From: Alphaproteobacteria bacterium
GTDB lineage: Bacteria > Pseudomonadota > Alphaproteobacteria > Micropepsales > Micropepsaceae
Direction of reading: 5' to 3'
DNA length: 64,000 nucleotides
NCBI GenBank assembly: GCA_016124385.1
Contig: WGNU01000005.1
Location: 496,001 to 560,000 of the forward strand
The notes under the pieces were generated by a model. It made no database searches. It had not been told where the DNA came from and worked only from the letters and a program-made list of their open reading frames with translations. The position numbers and the translations under genes were made by a program. Numbering within the stretch: position 1 is the stretch's first letter; each line of letters begins with the position of its first letter. Below, one piece after another: positions 42,711 to 51,324 of this stretch.

Positions 42711-43117
42711 GCGCGGCCGCCGCCCTCCAAAAGGCGATCGTCGCCGCGCTGAAGGCGAACGCACCGCTCCAGGCGCTGATCGGCGCGCCGGCCCGCGTGT
42801 TCGACGACGTGCCGCACGCGCCCGTTTTCCCGTTCGTCGCGATCGGCGAGGCGCAGGAGCGCGACCAGAGCGGCGACGCGGCACCGTTGAGCGAGCATCG
42901 CCTGCTGGTTGCCTGCTGGTCGCGCGCCGGCGGCCGGCGTGAGGTGAAGACGATGCTGGGCCTCGTGCGCGCCTGCCTCGATGACGCCGCGCTCGCGCTC
43001 GAGGGCCACACGCTGATCGCGCTCGCCTTCCAGAGCGCGGAGACGCAGCGCCAGAGCGACGGCGAAACCTATCAGGGCATTGCCCGCTTTCGCGCGGTCA
43101 CCGCGCCTGCCCCTTGA
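42707..43117 (+). CDS. GTA tail terminator-like protein (g8; DUF3168)
   Basis: This is a 136-residue protein with the DUF3168 pattern LQKAIVAALKANAPLQALIG, RVFDDVPHAPVFPFVAIGE and SEHRLLVACWSRAGGRREV. In RcGTA and siphophages this family caps the tail tube. The ATGA overlap with g7 indicates translational coupling. The next gene starts 18 bases later with its own AGAAAGGAAA ribosome site. Confidence 0.88.
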   Translation: MSAAAALQKAIVAALKANAPLQALIGAPARVFDDVPHAPVFPFVAIGEAQERDQSGDAAPLSEHRLLVACWSRAGGRREVKTMLGLVRACLDDAALALEGHTLIALAFQSAETQRQSDGETYQGIARFRAVTAPAP

Positions 43118-43135
43118 ACGAGAAAGGAAACACCG

Positions 43136-43549
43136 ATGGCCGCCCAGAAAGGCCGTGACCTGCTTTTGAAGATCGGCACCGGCACGCCGGAGACGTTCCA
43201 AACCGTGGCGGGCCTTCGCACCCGCTCGCTCACGCTGAACAGCGGCACCGTCGATGTGACGCACGCCGAAAGCGCCGGCCAGTGGCGAGAGCTGCTGGCG
43301 GGCGCGGCCGTGCGCTCGGCAACCGTGTCTGCCGCCGGCATCTTCAGCGATCAGACGTCGGACGATCTCGTCCGCGCGGCGTTCTTCGCGGGCGAGACGC
43401 GGAACTATCAGCTGATCGTCCCCGACTTCGGAACGCTTTCGGGGCCGTTTCAGATCACCGCGCTCGAATATGCCGGCACCTACGATGGCGAGGTGACGTT
43501 CTCGATCACGCTCGCCTCGGCCGGCGTCCTTGCCTTCGTGGCCGCGTGA
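43136..43549 (+). CDS. GTA major tail tube protein (g9)
   Basis: It encodes 137 residues with the tail-tube pattern KGRDLLLKIGTGTPETFQTV, RTRSLTLNSGTVDVTHAESA and a C-terminal FQITALEYAGTYDGEVTFSI. Hexameric rings stack to form the tail tube. A strong AAAGGAAA site fits high expression. The stop TGA shares a base with the next start (TGATG). Confidence 0.9.
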   Translation: MAAQKGRDLLLKIGTGTPETFQTVAGLRTRSLTLNSGTVDVTHAESAGQWRELLAGAAVRSATVSAAGIFSDQTSDDLVRAAFFAGETRNYQLIVPDFGTLSGPFQITALEYAGTYDGEVTFSITLASAGVLAFVAA

Positions 43550-43926
43550 TGGCGAACGGGGCACGCGGCGAAACGCGGATCGAAATCGCGGGCCGCTCCT
43601 ATCGGCTCTGCCTCACCTTGGGCGCGCTCGCCGAAATCGAGACGGCGTTCGGCGCGGGCTCGCTCGGCGCGCTCGATGAGCGCCTCGGCAATCCCGGCGC
43701 CCGCGACGTGATCGCGATCCTGGCAGCGCTCCTGCGCGGCGGCGGCGAGGCGGTGAGCGATGAAGACGTTGCCGCCATGCCGCTCTCGATGAGGGAAGCC
43801 GCTTCCGCCATCGCTGCGGCCTTCGCCGCCGCGGGCCTTGGGCGAGGCGCGGGAGAGCCGCCGGGAAACGCATCGGCGCCGGGCCAGACGATGGGTCCGG
43901 CGCGATCCCGTGGGGCGAATGGATGA
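43549..43926 (+). CDS. GTA gp10 family protein (tail assembly chaperone)
   Basis: It encodes 125 residues. The family phrases are GRSYRLCLTLGALAEIETAF, GNPGARDVIAILAALLRGGG and MSMREAASAIAAAFAAAGLG-like helices. It precedes g10.1, matching the two-protein chaperone arrangement that coats the tape measure during tail assembly. The start ATG overlaps the tail-tube stop by one base and the end overlaps g10.1 by ATGA. The track ORF begins earlier in a shadow frame. Confidence 0.86.
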   Translation: MANGARGETRIEIAGRSYRLCLTLGALAEIETAFGAGSLGALDERLGNPGARDVIAILAALLRGGGEAVSDEDVAAMPLSMREAASAIAAAFAAAGLGRGAGEPPGNASAPGQTMGPARSRGANG

Positions 43927-44105
43927 GGCTCGGCCTCGGTCTCCTCGCCGTGCCGGCGGATGTCTTCTGGCGCCTCAGCGTTCCTGAATGGCGCGCGCTG
44001 AGCGATGGCGCCGGCGATCGCTTGGGGCTCGCCCGCCTCGTGCCGCCGATGGCGCGCACGGACCTCCGCACCCTGATGAACCGCTTTCCGGATGAGCAGA
44101 TATGA
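43923..44105 (+). CDS. GTA g10.1 tail assembly chaperone (rcc01693-like)
   Basis: It encodes 60 residues and matches the short family next to GTA tape measures: MRLGLGLLAVPADVFWRLSV, PEWRALSDGAGD and LRTLMNRFPDE. It is probably the second chaperone component. It overlaps both neighbours by ATGA, so it is translationally locked between gp10 and the tape measure. Confidence 0.86.
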   Translation: MRLGLGLLAVPADVFWRLSVPEWRALSDGAGDRLGLARLVPPMARTDLRTLMNRFPDEQI

Positions 44106-44677
44106 CATTTCTGGATGATGATCCGCGGCGCGTCGAAATCCGCGCCGATCTCTCGCGCCTGCGCGGCGATCTGGCCGAAGCCGGCCGCGCGATCGCCGAG
44201 CTTGCCGAACCGGCGAAGGACGCCGCAATTCAGATCGAAAAATCCTTCTCGGTCTCCTTCCGCAGTTTCGGCTCGACGCTTGAAGGCGTGCTGCGCGGCG
44301 GGCGCGCCTCGTTTCGCGATTTCACGAACGCGATCCTGTCTGACTTGACGCGCACGGCGGTGCAGAGCGTCGTAACGAAACCCTTGAGCGGCTTCCTCAA
44401 CCAGCTTGTCGGCAGCGTCATCGGTTTCGGCGGCGGCCGCGCCATCGGCGGCCCGGTCGCGCCGGGCACCGCCTATCTCGTGGGTGAGCGCGGACCTGAG
44501 CTCTTCGTTCCTTCGACGAACGGCCTCATCGATCAGCCGGGCGCCGGCCAGCGCGCTGCCGCGCCCACCATCGTCTTCAACGTCCAGGCGCGCGACGCGG
44601 AAAGCTTCCGCCGCTCCGAGACGCAGATCGCCGCGATGCTGAACCGCGCCGTCGCGCGCGGCACGCGCAACCGGTAG
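44102..44677 (+). CDS. GTA tail tape measure protein (short; g11)
   Basis: It encodes 191 residues. The N-terminal half is helical (IRADLSRLRGDLAEAGRAIA, RDFTNAILSDLTRTAVQSVV), a Gly-rich hydrophobic centre follows (LVGSVIGFGGGRAIGGPVAP), and then the conserved GTAYLVGERGPELFVPSTNG. It sets tail length. Being so short, it predicts a tail of only a few tens of nanometres, as in GTAs. It is coupled to g10.1 by ATGA. Confidence 0.88.
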   Translation: MTFLDDDPRRVEIRADLSRLRGDLAEAGRAIAELAEPAKDAAIQIEKSFSVSFRSFGSTLEGVLRGGRASFRDFTNAILSDLTRTAVQSVVTKPLSGFLNQLVGSVIGFGGGRAIGGPVAPGTAYLVGERGPELFVPSTNGLIDQPGAGQRAAAPTIVFNVQARDAESFRRSETQIAAMLNRAVARGTRNR

Positions 44678-44685
44678 GAGCGGCC

Positions 44686-45318
44686 ATGTCCTTCCACGAG
44701 GTACGTTTCCCGACCGCCATCGCGCGCGGCGCGAGCGGCGGGCCCGAACGCCGCACGGAGATCGTCACGCTCGGCTCGGGCTTTGAGGAGCGCAACGCCG
44801 TCTGGTCGCAATCGCGCCGCCGCTACAACGCGGGCTATGGCGTCAAGTCGCTGGACGATCTCCACGCCGTGCTCGCCTTCTTCGAGGCGCGCGAGGGCCG
44901 CCTCTATGGCTTTCGCTGGAAGGACGCGGGCGATTTCAAATCCTGCGCGCCGCTCCAGACCATCGCCGCCAACGATCAGACGATCGGCATCGGTGACGAC
45001 GAAGAAACCGAGTTTCAGCTGACGAAGACCTATGTCTCGGGTTCGGCCTCCCATGTCCGCCAGATCACAAAGCCCGTCGCGGGAACCGTCCTCGTCGCCG
45101 TCGATGGCGTCGCGCAGACGCTCGGCGTCGACGTGACGCTGGATGCCGCGACCGGTCTCCTCACGTTTGCGTCTCCGCCCGCCGCCGACGCGGTGATTAC
45201 CGCGGGCTTCGAGTTCGACGTGCCCGTGCGCTTCGACAGCGACAGCCTGGAGATCAACCTCGCCGCGTTCGACGCGGGCGAAATCCCGTCCATTCCCATC
45301 ATCGAAGTGAGGCTCTGA
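44686..45318 (+). CDS. GTA distal tail protein (g12; DUF2460)
   Basis: It encodes 210 residues with the DUF2460 pattern FHEVRFPTAIARGASGGPER, RTEIVTLGSGFEERNAVWSQ, SRRRYNAGYGVKSLDDLHAV and FFEAREGRLYGFRWKDAGDF. It forms the distal end of the tail tube to which hub and tip attach. TAGGAG precedes the ATG. It shares TGATG with the next gene. Confidence 0.92.
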   Translation: MSFHEVRFPTAIARGASGGPERRTEIVTLGSGFEERNAVWSQSRRRYNAGYGVKSLDDLHAVLAFFEAREGRLYGFRWKDAGDFKSCAPLQTIAANDQTIGIGDDEETEFQLTKTYVSGSASHVRQITKPVAGTVLVAVDGVAQTLGVDVTLDAATGLLTFASPPAADAVITAGFEFDVPVRFDSDSLEINLAAFDAGEIPSIPIIEVRL

Positions 45319-46208
45319 TGAAGACGCTTCCTTTGTCGCTCGCCGCCAGCCTCGCGAGCGGCGCGACGACTTTGTGCTATTGCTGGAAGGTGACGCGCGC
45401 GGACGGCCTCGTCCTTGGCTTCACCGATCACGACCGCGCGCTCGTCTTTGACGGCGTCGTTTACGCCGCCGGGAGCGGACTTGCCGCGACCGCGCTCGAG
45501 GCCTCGCTCGGCCTCGGCATCGACAATCTGGATGTCGAGGGCGCGCTCTCGAGCGCGAGCCTCACCGAAGACGATCTCGCGGCCGGGCGCTATGATGATG
45601 CGACGGTCGAAATCTACCGCGTCGATTGGCGCGACGTCGCCTCGCGCGTGCTGCTCCGCGTCGGAACGATCGGCGAGGTCCGGCGCGGCACCACCGCCTT
45701 CGCGGCGGAGATTCGCGGCCTCACGCACCGCCTCAACCAGCCGACGGGCCGGCTCTATCAATTCGGCTGCGACGCGGATCTGGGCGATGCCCGCTGCGGC
45801 GTCTCGCTGAGCGATCCCAGCTTTCGCGGCGACGGCGCGGTCGTTACCGCGAACGATCGCCGCCGCTTCACCGCGAGCGGCCTCGGTGCCTATGCGGCCG
45901 AATGGTTCGCGCGCGGGCGCCTCACATGGACGAGCGGCGCCAATGCCGGCCTCGCGATGGAGGTGAAGTTCCACAGCCGGATCGAGACGACCGTCACGCT
46001 CGCGCTCTGGCAGGCGATGCCGTTCACGGTCGCGGCGGGCGATGCCTTCACCGTTACCGCCGGCTGCGACAAGCAATTCGCGACCTGCCGCGCGAAGTTC
46101 GGCAACGGCGTCAATTTTCGCGGCCACCCCCATATGCCGGGCAATGACTGGGTCGTCTCCTTCCCCGCGCGCGGCGAGAAGAACGACGGCGCGAGCCGGA
46201 GGGCGTGA
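45318..46208 (+). CDS. GTA tail hub protein (g13; DUF2163, BR0599 family)
   Basis: It encodes 296 residues with DUF2163 phrases CYCWKVTRADGLVLGFTDHD, IDNLDVEGALSSASLTEDDL and, near the end, CDKQFATCRAKFGNGVNFRG followed by HPHMPGNDWV. Paired cysteines in CDADLGDARCGV and CDKQFATC are typical and may bind an iron-sulfur cluster or metal as in phage hub proteins. It starts within the g12 stop (TGATG) and ends overlapping g14. Confidence 0.91.
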   Translation: MKTLPLSLAASLASGATTLCYCWKVTRADGLVLGFTDHDRALVFDGVVYAAGSGLAATALEASLGLGIDNLDVEGALSSASLTEDDLAAGRYDDATVEIYRVDWRDVASRVLLRVGTIGEVRRGTTAFAAEIRGLTHRLNQPTGRLYQFGCDADLGDARCGVSLSDPSFRGDGAVVTANDRRRFTASGLGAYAAEWFARGRLTWTSGANAGLAMEVKFHSRIETTVTLALWQAMPFTVAAGDAFTVTAGCDKQFATCRAKFGNGVNFRGHPHMPGNDWVVSFPARGEKNDGASRRA

Positions 46209-46642
46209 TGGTCGCGCGCGCGGAGATCATCGCCGAGGCGCGGGCCTGGCGCGGCACGCCCTATCGCCACCAGGCGAGCGTCAAGGGCATCGGCGCGGAT
46301 TGCTTGGGTCTCGTGCGCGGCGTCTACCGCGCGCTCTATGGCGAGGAACCCGAGCCCATGCCGGCGTACACGGAGGATTGGGCGGAAATCACCGGCGCAG
46401 AAACGCTGGCGGATGCCGCCGCGCGCCATCTCGTGCCCATCGCGATTGACGAGGCGCAGCCCGGCGACGTCGTGCTCTTTCGCATCGTGCGCGGCGGCCC
46501 CGCCAAGCACGCCGCGATCCTGAGCGAGCCCGCGCGGATCGTCCACGCCTATTCCGGCCACGCGGTCGCGGAGAGCCCGCTGACGCCCTGGTGGCGCCGC
46601 AAGATCGCCTACGCCTTCTCCTTTCCCGCGCTCACCGGCTGA
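46205..46642 (+). CDS. GTA NlpC/P60-family peptidase (g14)
   Basis: This is a 145-residue cell-wall peptidase of the tail tip. The catalytic Cys33 is in GADCLGLVRGVY and the catalytic His102 in GPAKHAAIL, preceded by AQPGDVVLFR. It probably cleaves peptidoglycan cross-links during DNA entry. A GTG at 46205 and an ATG at 46208 are both usable starts; the latter gives a TGATG overlap with g13. Confidence 0.91.
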   Translation: MMVARAEIIAEARAWRGTPYRHQASVKGIGADCLGLVRGVYRALYGEEPEPMPAYTEDWAEITGAETLADAAARHLVPIAIDEAQPGDVVLFRIVRGGPAKHAAILSEPARIVHAYSGHAVAESPLTPWWRRKIAYAFSFPALTG

Positions 46643-46646
46643 GATC

Positions 46647-49600
46647 ATGGCAACGCTTGTCCTCACCTTGGCCGGCGCCGCCGCCGGCAACGCGCTTCTG
46701 CCGGCGGGCTTGACGCTGTTCGGCGCGACGCTCTCGGGCGCGAGCATCGGCGGCACGATCGGCTCGTTCATCGGCGGGCAGATCGATTCAAGCCTCGCGG
46801 GCTCGGGCGGCGGCCGCCACGTGGAAGGCCCGCGCCTTTCCGAATTGCCGCTGCAGACCTCCACCGAAGGCGCGCCGATCCTGCGTGTCTATGGCCGCGC
46901 GCGCGTGGGCGGGCAGATCATCTGGGCCGCGAATTTCAAGGAGGTGCAGGAAACTTCGACCGTCTCCTCCGGCGGCGGCGGCAAGGGCGGCAGCCGCCGC
47001 ACCGCGAAGACGACCGTCACGGAATACAAATACTACGCGAGCTTCGCGCTCGCGCTCTGCGACGGCCCGATCGGCGGCATCGGCCGCATCTGGGCGGATG
47101 GCAAGCCGCTCGACGTGAAGAACCTCACGATGCGGCTCTATCGCGGCGAGGAGGATCAAGACCCAGACGCGCTGATGGAACTCATCGAGGGCGAGGGCGC
47201 GGTGCCGGCCTATCGGGGCCTCGCCTATCTCGTGTTCGAGGATTTGCCGCTCGCCTCCTTCGGCAACCGCGTGCCGCAACTGAACGTGGAAATCTTCCGC
47301 CAGGTCGTCAGTACCGAGAGCACCAGCCTCGATCGGCTCGTGCGCGGCGTCGATCTCATTCCGGGTTCGGGCGAGTTCGTCTACGCGAGCGAACCCGTCG
47401 CGCGCAATCTGGGCCCTGGCGAAACGGCGCCCGAGAACGTCATGAACGGCACCGGCCAGCCCAACATGCTGGTCTCGCTCGATCAGCTGGAGGCGCAGCT
47501 TCCCGCCGTGGAGGCGGTGCTCCTGGTCGTTGCCTGGTACGGCAACGATCTGCGCTGTGCGCATTGCGAAATCCGCCCGGGCGTCGAGATCGCGAACAAG
47601 TCGACGACCGTCACGTGGAGCGTGAACGGCGTCTCGCGTGCGGCCGCGCATCTCGTTTCATCGGACGAGGATGGCCCGCTGCTCGGCGGCACGCCCAGCG
47701 ACAAATCGGTCGTTCAGGCGATCGCCGAATTGAAGGCGCGCGGCTTCGCGGTCGTCCTCTATCCCTTCTTGATGATGGACATCCCGCCGGAAAGCCCGCT
47801 GCCCGATCCGCGTGCGCCCGGCGAAACGCAGCCCGCTTTTCCCTGGCGCGGCCACATCACGATCGACCCTGCGCCCGGTATCGTCGGCTCGCCCGATAAG
47901 ACGGCGACGGCCGCGACGCAGATCGGGGGCTTCTTCGGCGCCGCGGCGCCCGGCCATTTCAGCGTCGCGGGAACGAACGTCTCCTATACGGGCCCCAGCG
48001 ACTGGGGCTATCGCCGCTTCGTGCTCCACTACGCGCATCTGGCGGCGGCCGCCGGCGGCGTCGATGCCTTCCTGGTTGGAACGGAACTCCGGGGGCTGAC
48101 GACCGCGCGCTCCTCCGCCACCGCCTATCCGGCCGTCGACGCGCTGAGGACGCTCGCGGCAGACGTGCGCGGCATCTTGGGCTCGGGGACGAAGCTCTCC
48201 TACGCCGCCGACTGGACGGAATACGCGGTCCACCGCCCGGAGGATGGCTCGGGCGACGTGCTCTTTCACCTCGATCCGCTCTGGGCCGATGCGAATATCG
48301 ATTTCGTCGCGATCGATTCCTACGCGCCCTTGAGCGATTGGCGCGACGGCGAGGATCATCTCGATCGCGAGGCGGGCGCGCCTTCGATCTACGATCTCGA
48401 CTATCTCAAGGGGAACGTCGAGGGCGGCGAGGCCTATGAATGGTTCTACGCAGACGACACCGCGCGCAACGCGCAGAATCGCACACCGATCGTAGACAGC
48501 GCGCATGGCGAGCACTGGATCTTCCGCGCGAAGGATCTGCGCGGCTTCTGGCAGAACGCGCATCACGACCGCCCGGGCGGCGTGCGCGCGGCCACGCCGA
48601 CCGGATGGGTTCCGAAATCCAAGCCGATCTGGCTGACGGAGCTCGGCTGTCCCGCGATCGACAAGGGCGCGAATGAGCCGAACGTCTTCTACGATCCCAA
48701 ATCTTCGGACGGCGGCGTGCCGCATTTCTCGACCGGCCGGCGCGACGACTTGATGCAGCGCCGCTATCTCGAGGCTGCCATCGGTTATTGGGAGGCGGAC
48801 GCCGGCAACAATCCGTCCTCGGATGTTTATGCAGGCCGGATGATCGACTCGAGCCGCATTTTCGTCTGGGCCTGGGACGCACGGCCCTTCCCCGATTTCC
48901 CGACGCGCGCCGACGCGTGGCGCGACGCGCCGCTCTGGGCGTTCGGCCATTGGCTGAACGGGCGCGCGGCGGAATTGCCGCTCGCCGATCTGGTGCGCGC
49001 GCTGACCGGCGCCGTCGAGGGCGTGCCAATCGAAACCGTAGGCCTCTCGAGCCTCGTCGAAGGCTATGTGCTCGACCGCATCATGTCGCCGCGCGACGCA
49101 ATCGAACCGCTGATGCTCGCCTTCCGCTTCGATGCGGTGGAGGCGGGCGGCCTGGTGCGCTTCGTGCCGCGCGGGTCCGCGCCTGAGCTGACGCTGAGCC
49201 CCGCCGACCTCTGCGAGAGCGCGCCCGGCGCCGCAACGACCTATCTCATCGCCCGCGCGCAGGAGACCGATCTTCCGGCCGCCGCGAAACTCACCTTCAT
49301 TGAATCGCTTTCCGAATATCGCCAGGCTGCGGTCGAATCCCGCCGCACCACCCGCGCGAGCGACCGCATCGCGAAAGCCGAACTGCCGATTGTGATGGAG
49401 CAGGCGACCGCGCAAGGCATCGCCGATACCTGGCTGATGGAGACCTGGACCGGGCGCGAGACGGCGGAGTTCCGCTTGCCGCCCTCGCGTTTGGCGCTGG
49501 AGCAGGGCGATGTCGTGACGCTGGCGCTCCCGTCCCGCACGCTCGACCTGCAGATCGAGCGGATCGCCGATGCGGGCGCCCGCGCCATCGAGGCGAAGGC

Positions 49601-50618
49601 GACCGATCGCTCGCTTGCGGAAGGCGTTGCGGGCCCCGGCCGGGGTCTCGCGGCCGCGCCGCCGCCCTTCTATGGCGCGCCGCTGATGACGTTTCTCGAT
49701 CTGCCGCTGTTGTCGGGCGAGGAGAACCCCGCCGCGCCCCATGTCGCGGCCTATGCGAAGCCCTGGCCCGGCGCGGTCGCCGTCTATCGCGCGGGCGCGG
49801 ACGCGGTCTATGCCTTCAACACGCAGCTGCCGCTGACCGCGACGGTTGGTGAGACGATCACCGATTTCTACGCCGGCGCGACCGGGCGCTGGGAGCGCGG
49901 CAACGCGGTCTGGGTGCGCCTCTATGACGGCGCGCTCTCAAGCGCGAGCGAGGAACTGGTGCTCGACGGCGCCAATCTCATCGCGATCGAGAACGCCGAT
50001 GGCGGCTTCGAGGTGCTGCAATTCCTCACCGCCGAGCTGGTCGACGTGAAGACCTACAAGCTCACGACGTTCCTGCGGGGGCAGGGCGGTACCGGCCACG
50101 AGATGAGGAACCCGGTCGCTGCCGGTGCGCGGGTCGTCCTGCTCGATGCCGCCGTGCGTCAGGTCTCGATGACGCTCGATGAGCGCAATCGCCCCTTCAA
50201 TTGGCGAAGCGGCCCGATCGCGCTGCCGATCGGCGATCCGGCGTTCGCGGTGCAAACCCGCGCCTTCGCCGGCATCGGCCTGCGGCCGCTCTCGCCGGTT
50301 CATCTGCGCGCAAAGCGCCCGATCGCTGCCGGCGACATCACCATCACCTGGATCCGCCGCACCCGCGAGGGCGGCGACGCCTGGGACGGCGCGGACGTTC
50401 CCCTGGGCGAGGACACCGAAAGCTATGTGGTCGAGATCCTCTCTGGCGGGCTCGTCGTGCGCACGCTGACGAGCACGAGCGAGAGCGTCAGCTACTCCGC
50501 CGCCGCGCAGATCATCGATTTCGGATCGAGCACGTTTTCTGCGCTCGCCATCCGCGTCGCGCAGGTGAGCGCGGTCTTCGGGCGCGGCATCGCCGCAGAG
50601 GCGACGCTCTATCTGTGA
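46647..50618 (+). CDS. GTA baseplate/tip protein with TIM-barrel domain (g15, host specificity)
   Basis: This is a 1323-residue tip protein. The N-terminal region has Gly-rich segments (GAAAGNALLPAGLTLFGATL) and TEGAPILRVYGRARVGGQII. The GTA TIM-barrel-like domain lies roughly at 400-770 (YRRFVLHYAHLAAAAGGVDA, LVGTELRGLT, KPIWLTELGCPAIDKGANEP, VFYDPKSS). Putative phage-tail and beta-rich C-terminal domains follow (YKLTTFLRGQGGTGHEMRNP). It forms the central fibre and host-contact region. The length matches RcGTA gp15. It is the last gene of the cluster and is intact. Confidence 0.94.
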   Translation: MATLVLTLAGAAAGNALLPAGLTLFGATLSGASIGGTIGSFIGGQIDSSLAGSGGGRHVEGPRLSELPLQTSTEGAPILRVYGRARVGGQIIWAANFKEVQETSTVSSGGGGKGGSRRTAKTTVTEYKYYASFALALCDGPIGGIGRIWADGKPLDVKNLTMRLYRGEEDQDPDALMELIEGEGAVPAYRGLAYLVFEDLPLASFGNRVPQLNVEIFRQVVSTESTSLDRLVRGVDLIPGSGEFVYASEPVARNLGPGETAPENVMNGTGQPNMLVSLDQLEAQLPAVEAVLLVVAWYGNDLRCAHCEIRPGVEIANKSTTVTWSVNGVSRAAAHLVSSDEDGPLLGGTPSDKSVVQAIAELKARGFAVVLYPFLMMDIPPESPLPDPRAPGETQPAFPWRGHITIDPAPGIVGSPDKTATAATQIGGFFGAAAPGHFSVAGTNVSYTGPSDWGYRRFVLHYAHLAAAAGGVDAFLVGTELRGLTTARSSATAYPAVDALRTLAADVRGILGSGTKLSYAADWTEYAVHRPEDGSGDVLFHLDPLWADANIDFVAIDSYAPLSDWRDGEDHLDREAGAPSIYDLDYLKGNVEGGEAYEWFYADDTARNAQNRTPIVDSAHGEHWIFRAKDLRGFWQNAHHDRPGGVRAATPTGWVPKSKPIWLTELGCPAIDKGANEPNVFYDPKSSDGGVPHFSTGRRDDLMQRRYLEAAIGYWEADAGNNPSSDVYAGRMIDSSRIFVWAWDARPFPDFPTRADAWRDAPLWAFGHWLNGRAAELPLADLVRALTGAVEGVPIETVGLSSLVEGYVLDRIMSPRDAIEPLMLAFRFDAVEAGGLVRFVPRGSAPELTLSPADLCESAPGAATTYLIARAQETDLPAAAKLTFIESLSEYRQAAVESRRTTRASDRIAKAELPIVMEQATAQGIADTWLMETWTGRETAEFRLPPSRLALEQGDVVTLALPSRTLDLQIERIADAGARAIEAKATDRSLAEGVAGPGRGLAAAPPPFYGAPLMTFLDLPLLSGEENPAAPHVAAYAKPWPGAVAVYRAGADAVYAFNTQLPLTATVGETITDFYAGATGRWERGNAVWVRLYDGALSSASEELVLDGANLIAIENADGGFEVLQFLTAELVDVKTYKLTTFLRGQGGTGHEMRNPVAAGARVVLLDAAVRQVSMTLDERNRPFNWRSGPIALPIGDPAFAVQTRAFAGIGLRPLSPVHLRAKRPIAAGDITITWIRRTREGGDAWDGADVPLGEDTESYVVEILSGGLVVRTLTSTSESVSYSAAAQIIDFGSSTFSALAIRVAQVSAVFGRGIAAEATLYL

Positions 50619-50793
50619 CGGCTAAGATCCGTGACGGCCAAGCGACGCTCTCTCGCTTCGTTCTCACGCCGGTCTCGAATCGGCACAAAAGTTAAGAAAT
50701 CCACAACGTCATGTTCCAGAATCGTTCGACTTGTCTGGCGCAAACGCTTTCTTAATACAACTAAAGGTAACAATAACGAAGTGAGAACAACGC

Positions 50794-51255
50794 ATGCGCG
50801 ATGGACCCCGGCCCATGGACAGCGATCCCGGAAAAGCGCCAACCCTCGATGAGATGGTCCGGTTTGCCGAATGCGTCGCACGACTGGCCGCGGCGCCCGA
50901 TACGTTGGCGATGGACGCGGCCGCCCACCTCGTTCTCAACCGGCGCGCGAAGGCCGCCTCCCATCGCGCACGGACGGGCCGCGCGCACCGCGAATTCGGC
51001 GACGGGCGGCTGTTGGACGCGTGCCTCAGTCTGGAAGGCGGGACGGGCTTGGGTGAAATCCGCCTGCCGAGTTTTTCCGATCCGCAATTCGCCCGCGCCT
51101 TCGCGCGCTGTTGCCTGGCGCTGCACGGCGAGACATCCGATCCGACCGGCGGCGCGCTTTTTCGCTGCGACCACGCGAGCGCCGATGCCGCCGCGCGCGG
51201 CCATCGCGCGACCGCGCTCATCGGCCATCACCTCTTCATGCGCCCCCGCGCCTGA
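50794..51255 (+). CDS. SleB/Hydrolase_2-like cell-wall hydrolase candidate
   Basis: It encodes 153 residues. The pattern AAHLVLNRRAKAASHR, DPQFARAFARCCLALHGE, TSDPTGGALFRCDHA and ATALIGHHLFMRP resembles the SleB-type hydrolase domain (NRV...; D-P-T-x-G-A-x-x-F; I-G-x-H-x-F). It has no signal peptide, so export would need a holin or it acts from a particle. It follows GTA g15 by 175 bases on the same strand and may be a lysis or tail-associated enzyme of the GTA. I am unsure whether it shares the GTA promoter; an ATG at 50815 is an alternative start. Confidence 0.6.
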   Translation: MRDGPRPMDSDPGKAPTLDEMVRFAECVARLAAAPDTLAMDAAAHLVLNRRAKAASHRARTGRAHREFGDGRLLDACLSLEGGTGLGEIRLPSFSDPQFARAFARCCLALHGETSDPTGGALFRCDHASADAAARGHRATALIGHHLFMRPRA

Positions 51256-51324
51256 CGTGGCGTCGCCCTTGTCTCCGCGCGACCGGGCTCCATAATCCCT
51301 GCGTCGTTGGGAGGCGGCATCCGC

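Larger units (their letters stand above)
36595..50618 (+). mobile_element. Complete RcGTA-like gene transfer agent structural cluster
   Basis: Fourteen kilobases of co-oriented, mostly overlapping genes follow the Rhodobacter capsulatus GTA order: g1 small terminase, g2 large terminase, g3 portal, g4 protease, g5 capsid, g6-g9 connectors and tail tube, g10/g10.1 chaperones, g11 tape measure, g12 distal tail, g13 hub, g14 peptidase, g15 TIM-barrel tip. No integrase, repressor, replication or excision genes flank it, and base composition matches the host. Every catalytic motif I could check is intact, so it looks functional rather than decayed. Activator and receptor-spike genes (gafA, ghsAB types) are not in the window. 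Confidence 0.93.

Noticed and set aside
47658-49742. 694-residue minus-strand ORF inside g15.
   Set aside because: Antisense shadow of the GTA tip gene.
50619-50793. Possible tRNA because of a CTCGAATC-like segment near 50676.
   Set aside because: No acceptor or anticodon stems can be formed around it and there is no CCA context.
36595-51255. Integrated prophage.
   Set aside because: No integrase, att-like direct repeats, repressor, replication or full lysis genes; gene set and order are those of a GTA.
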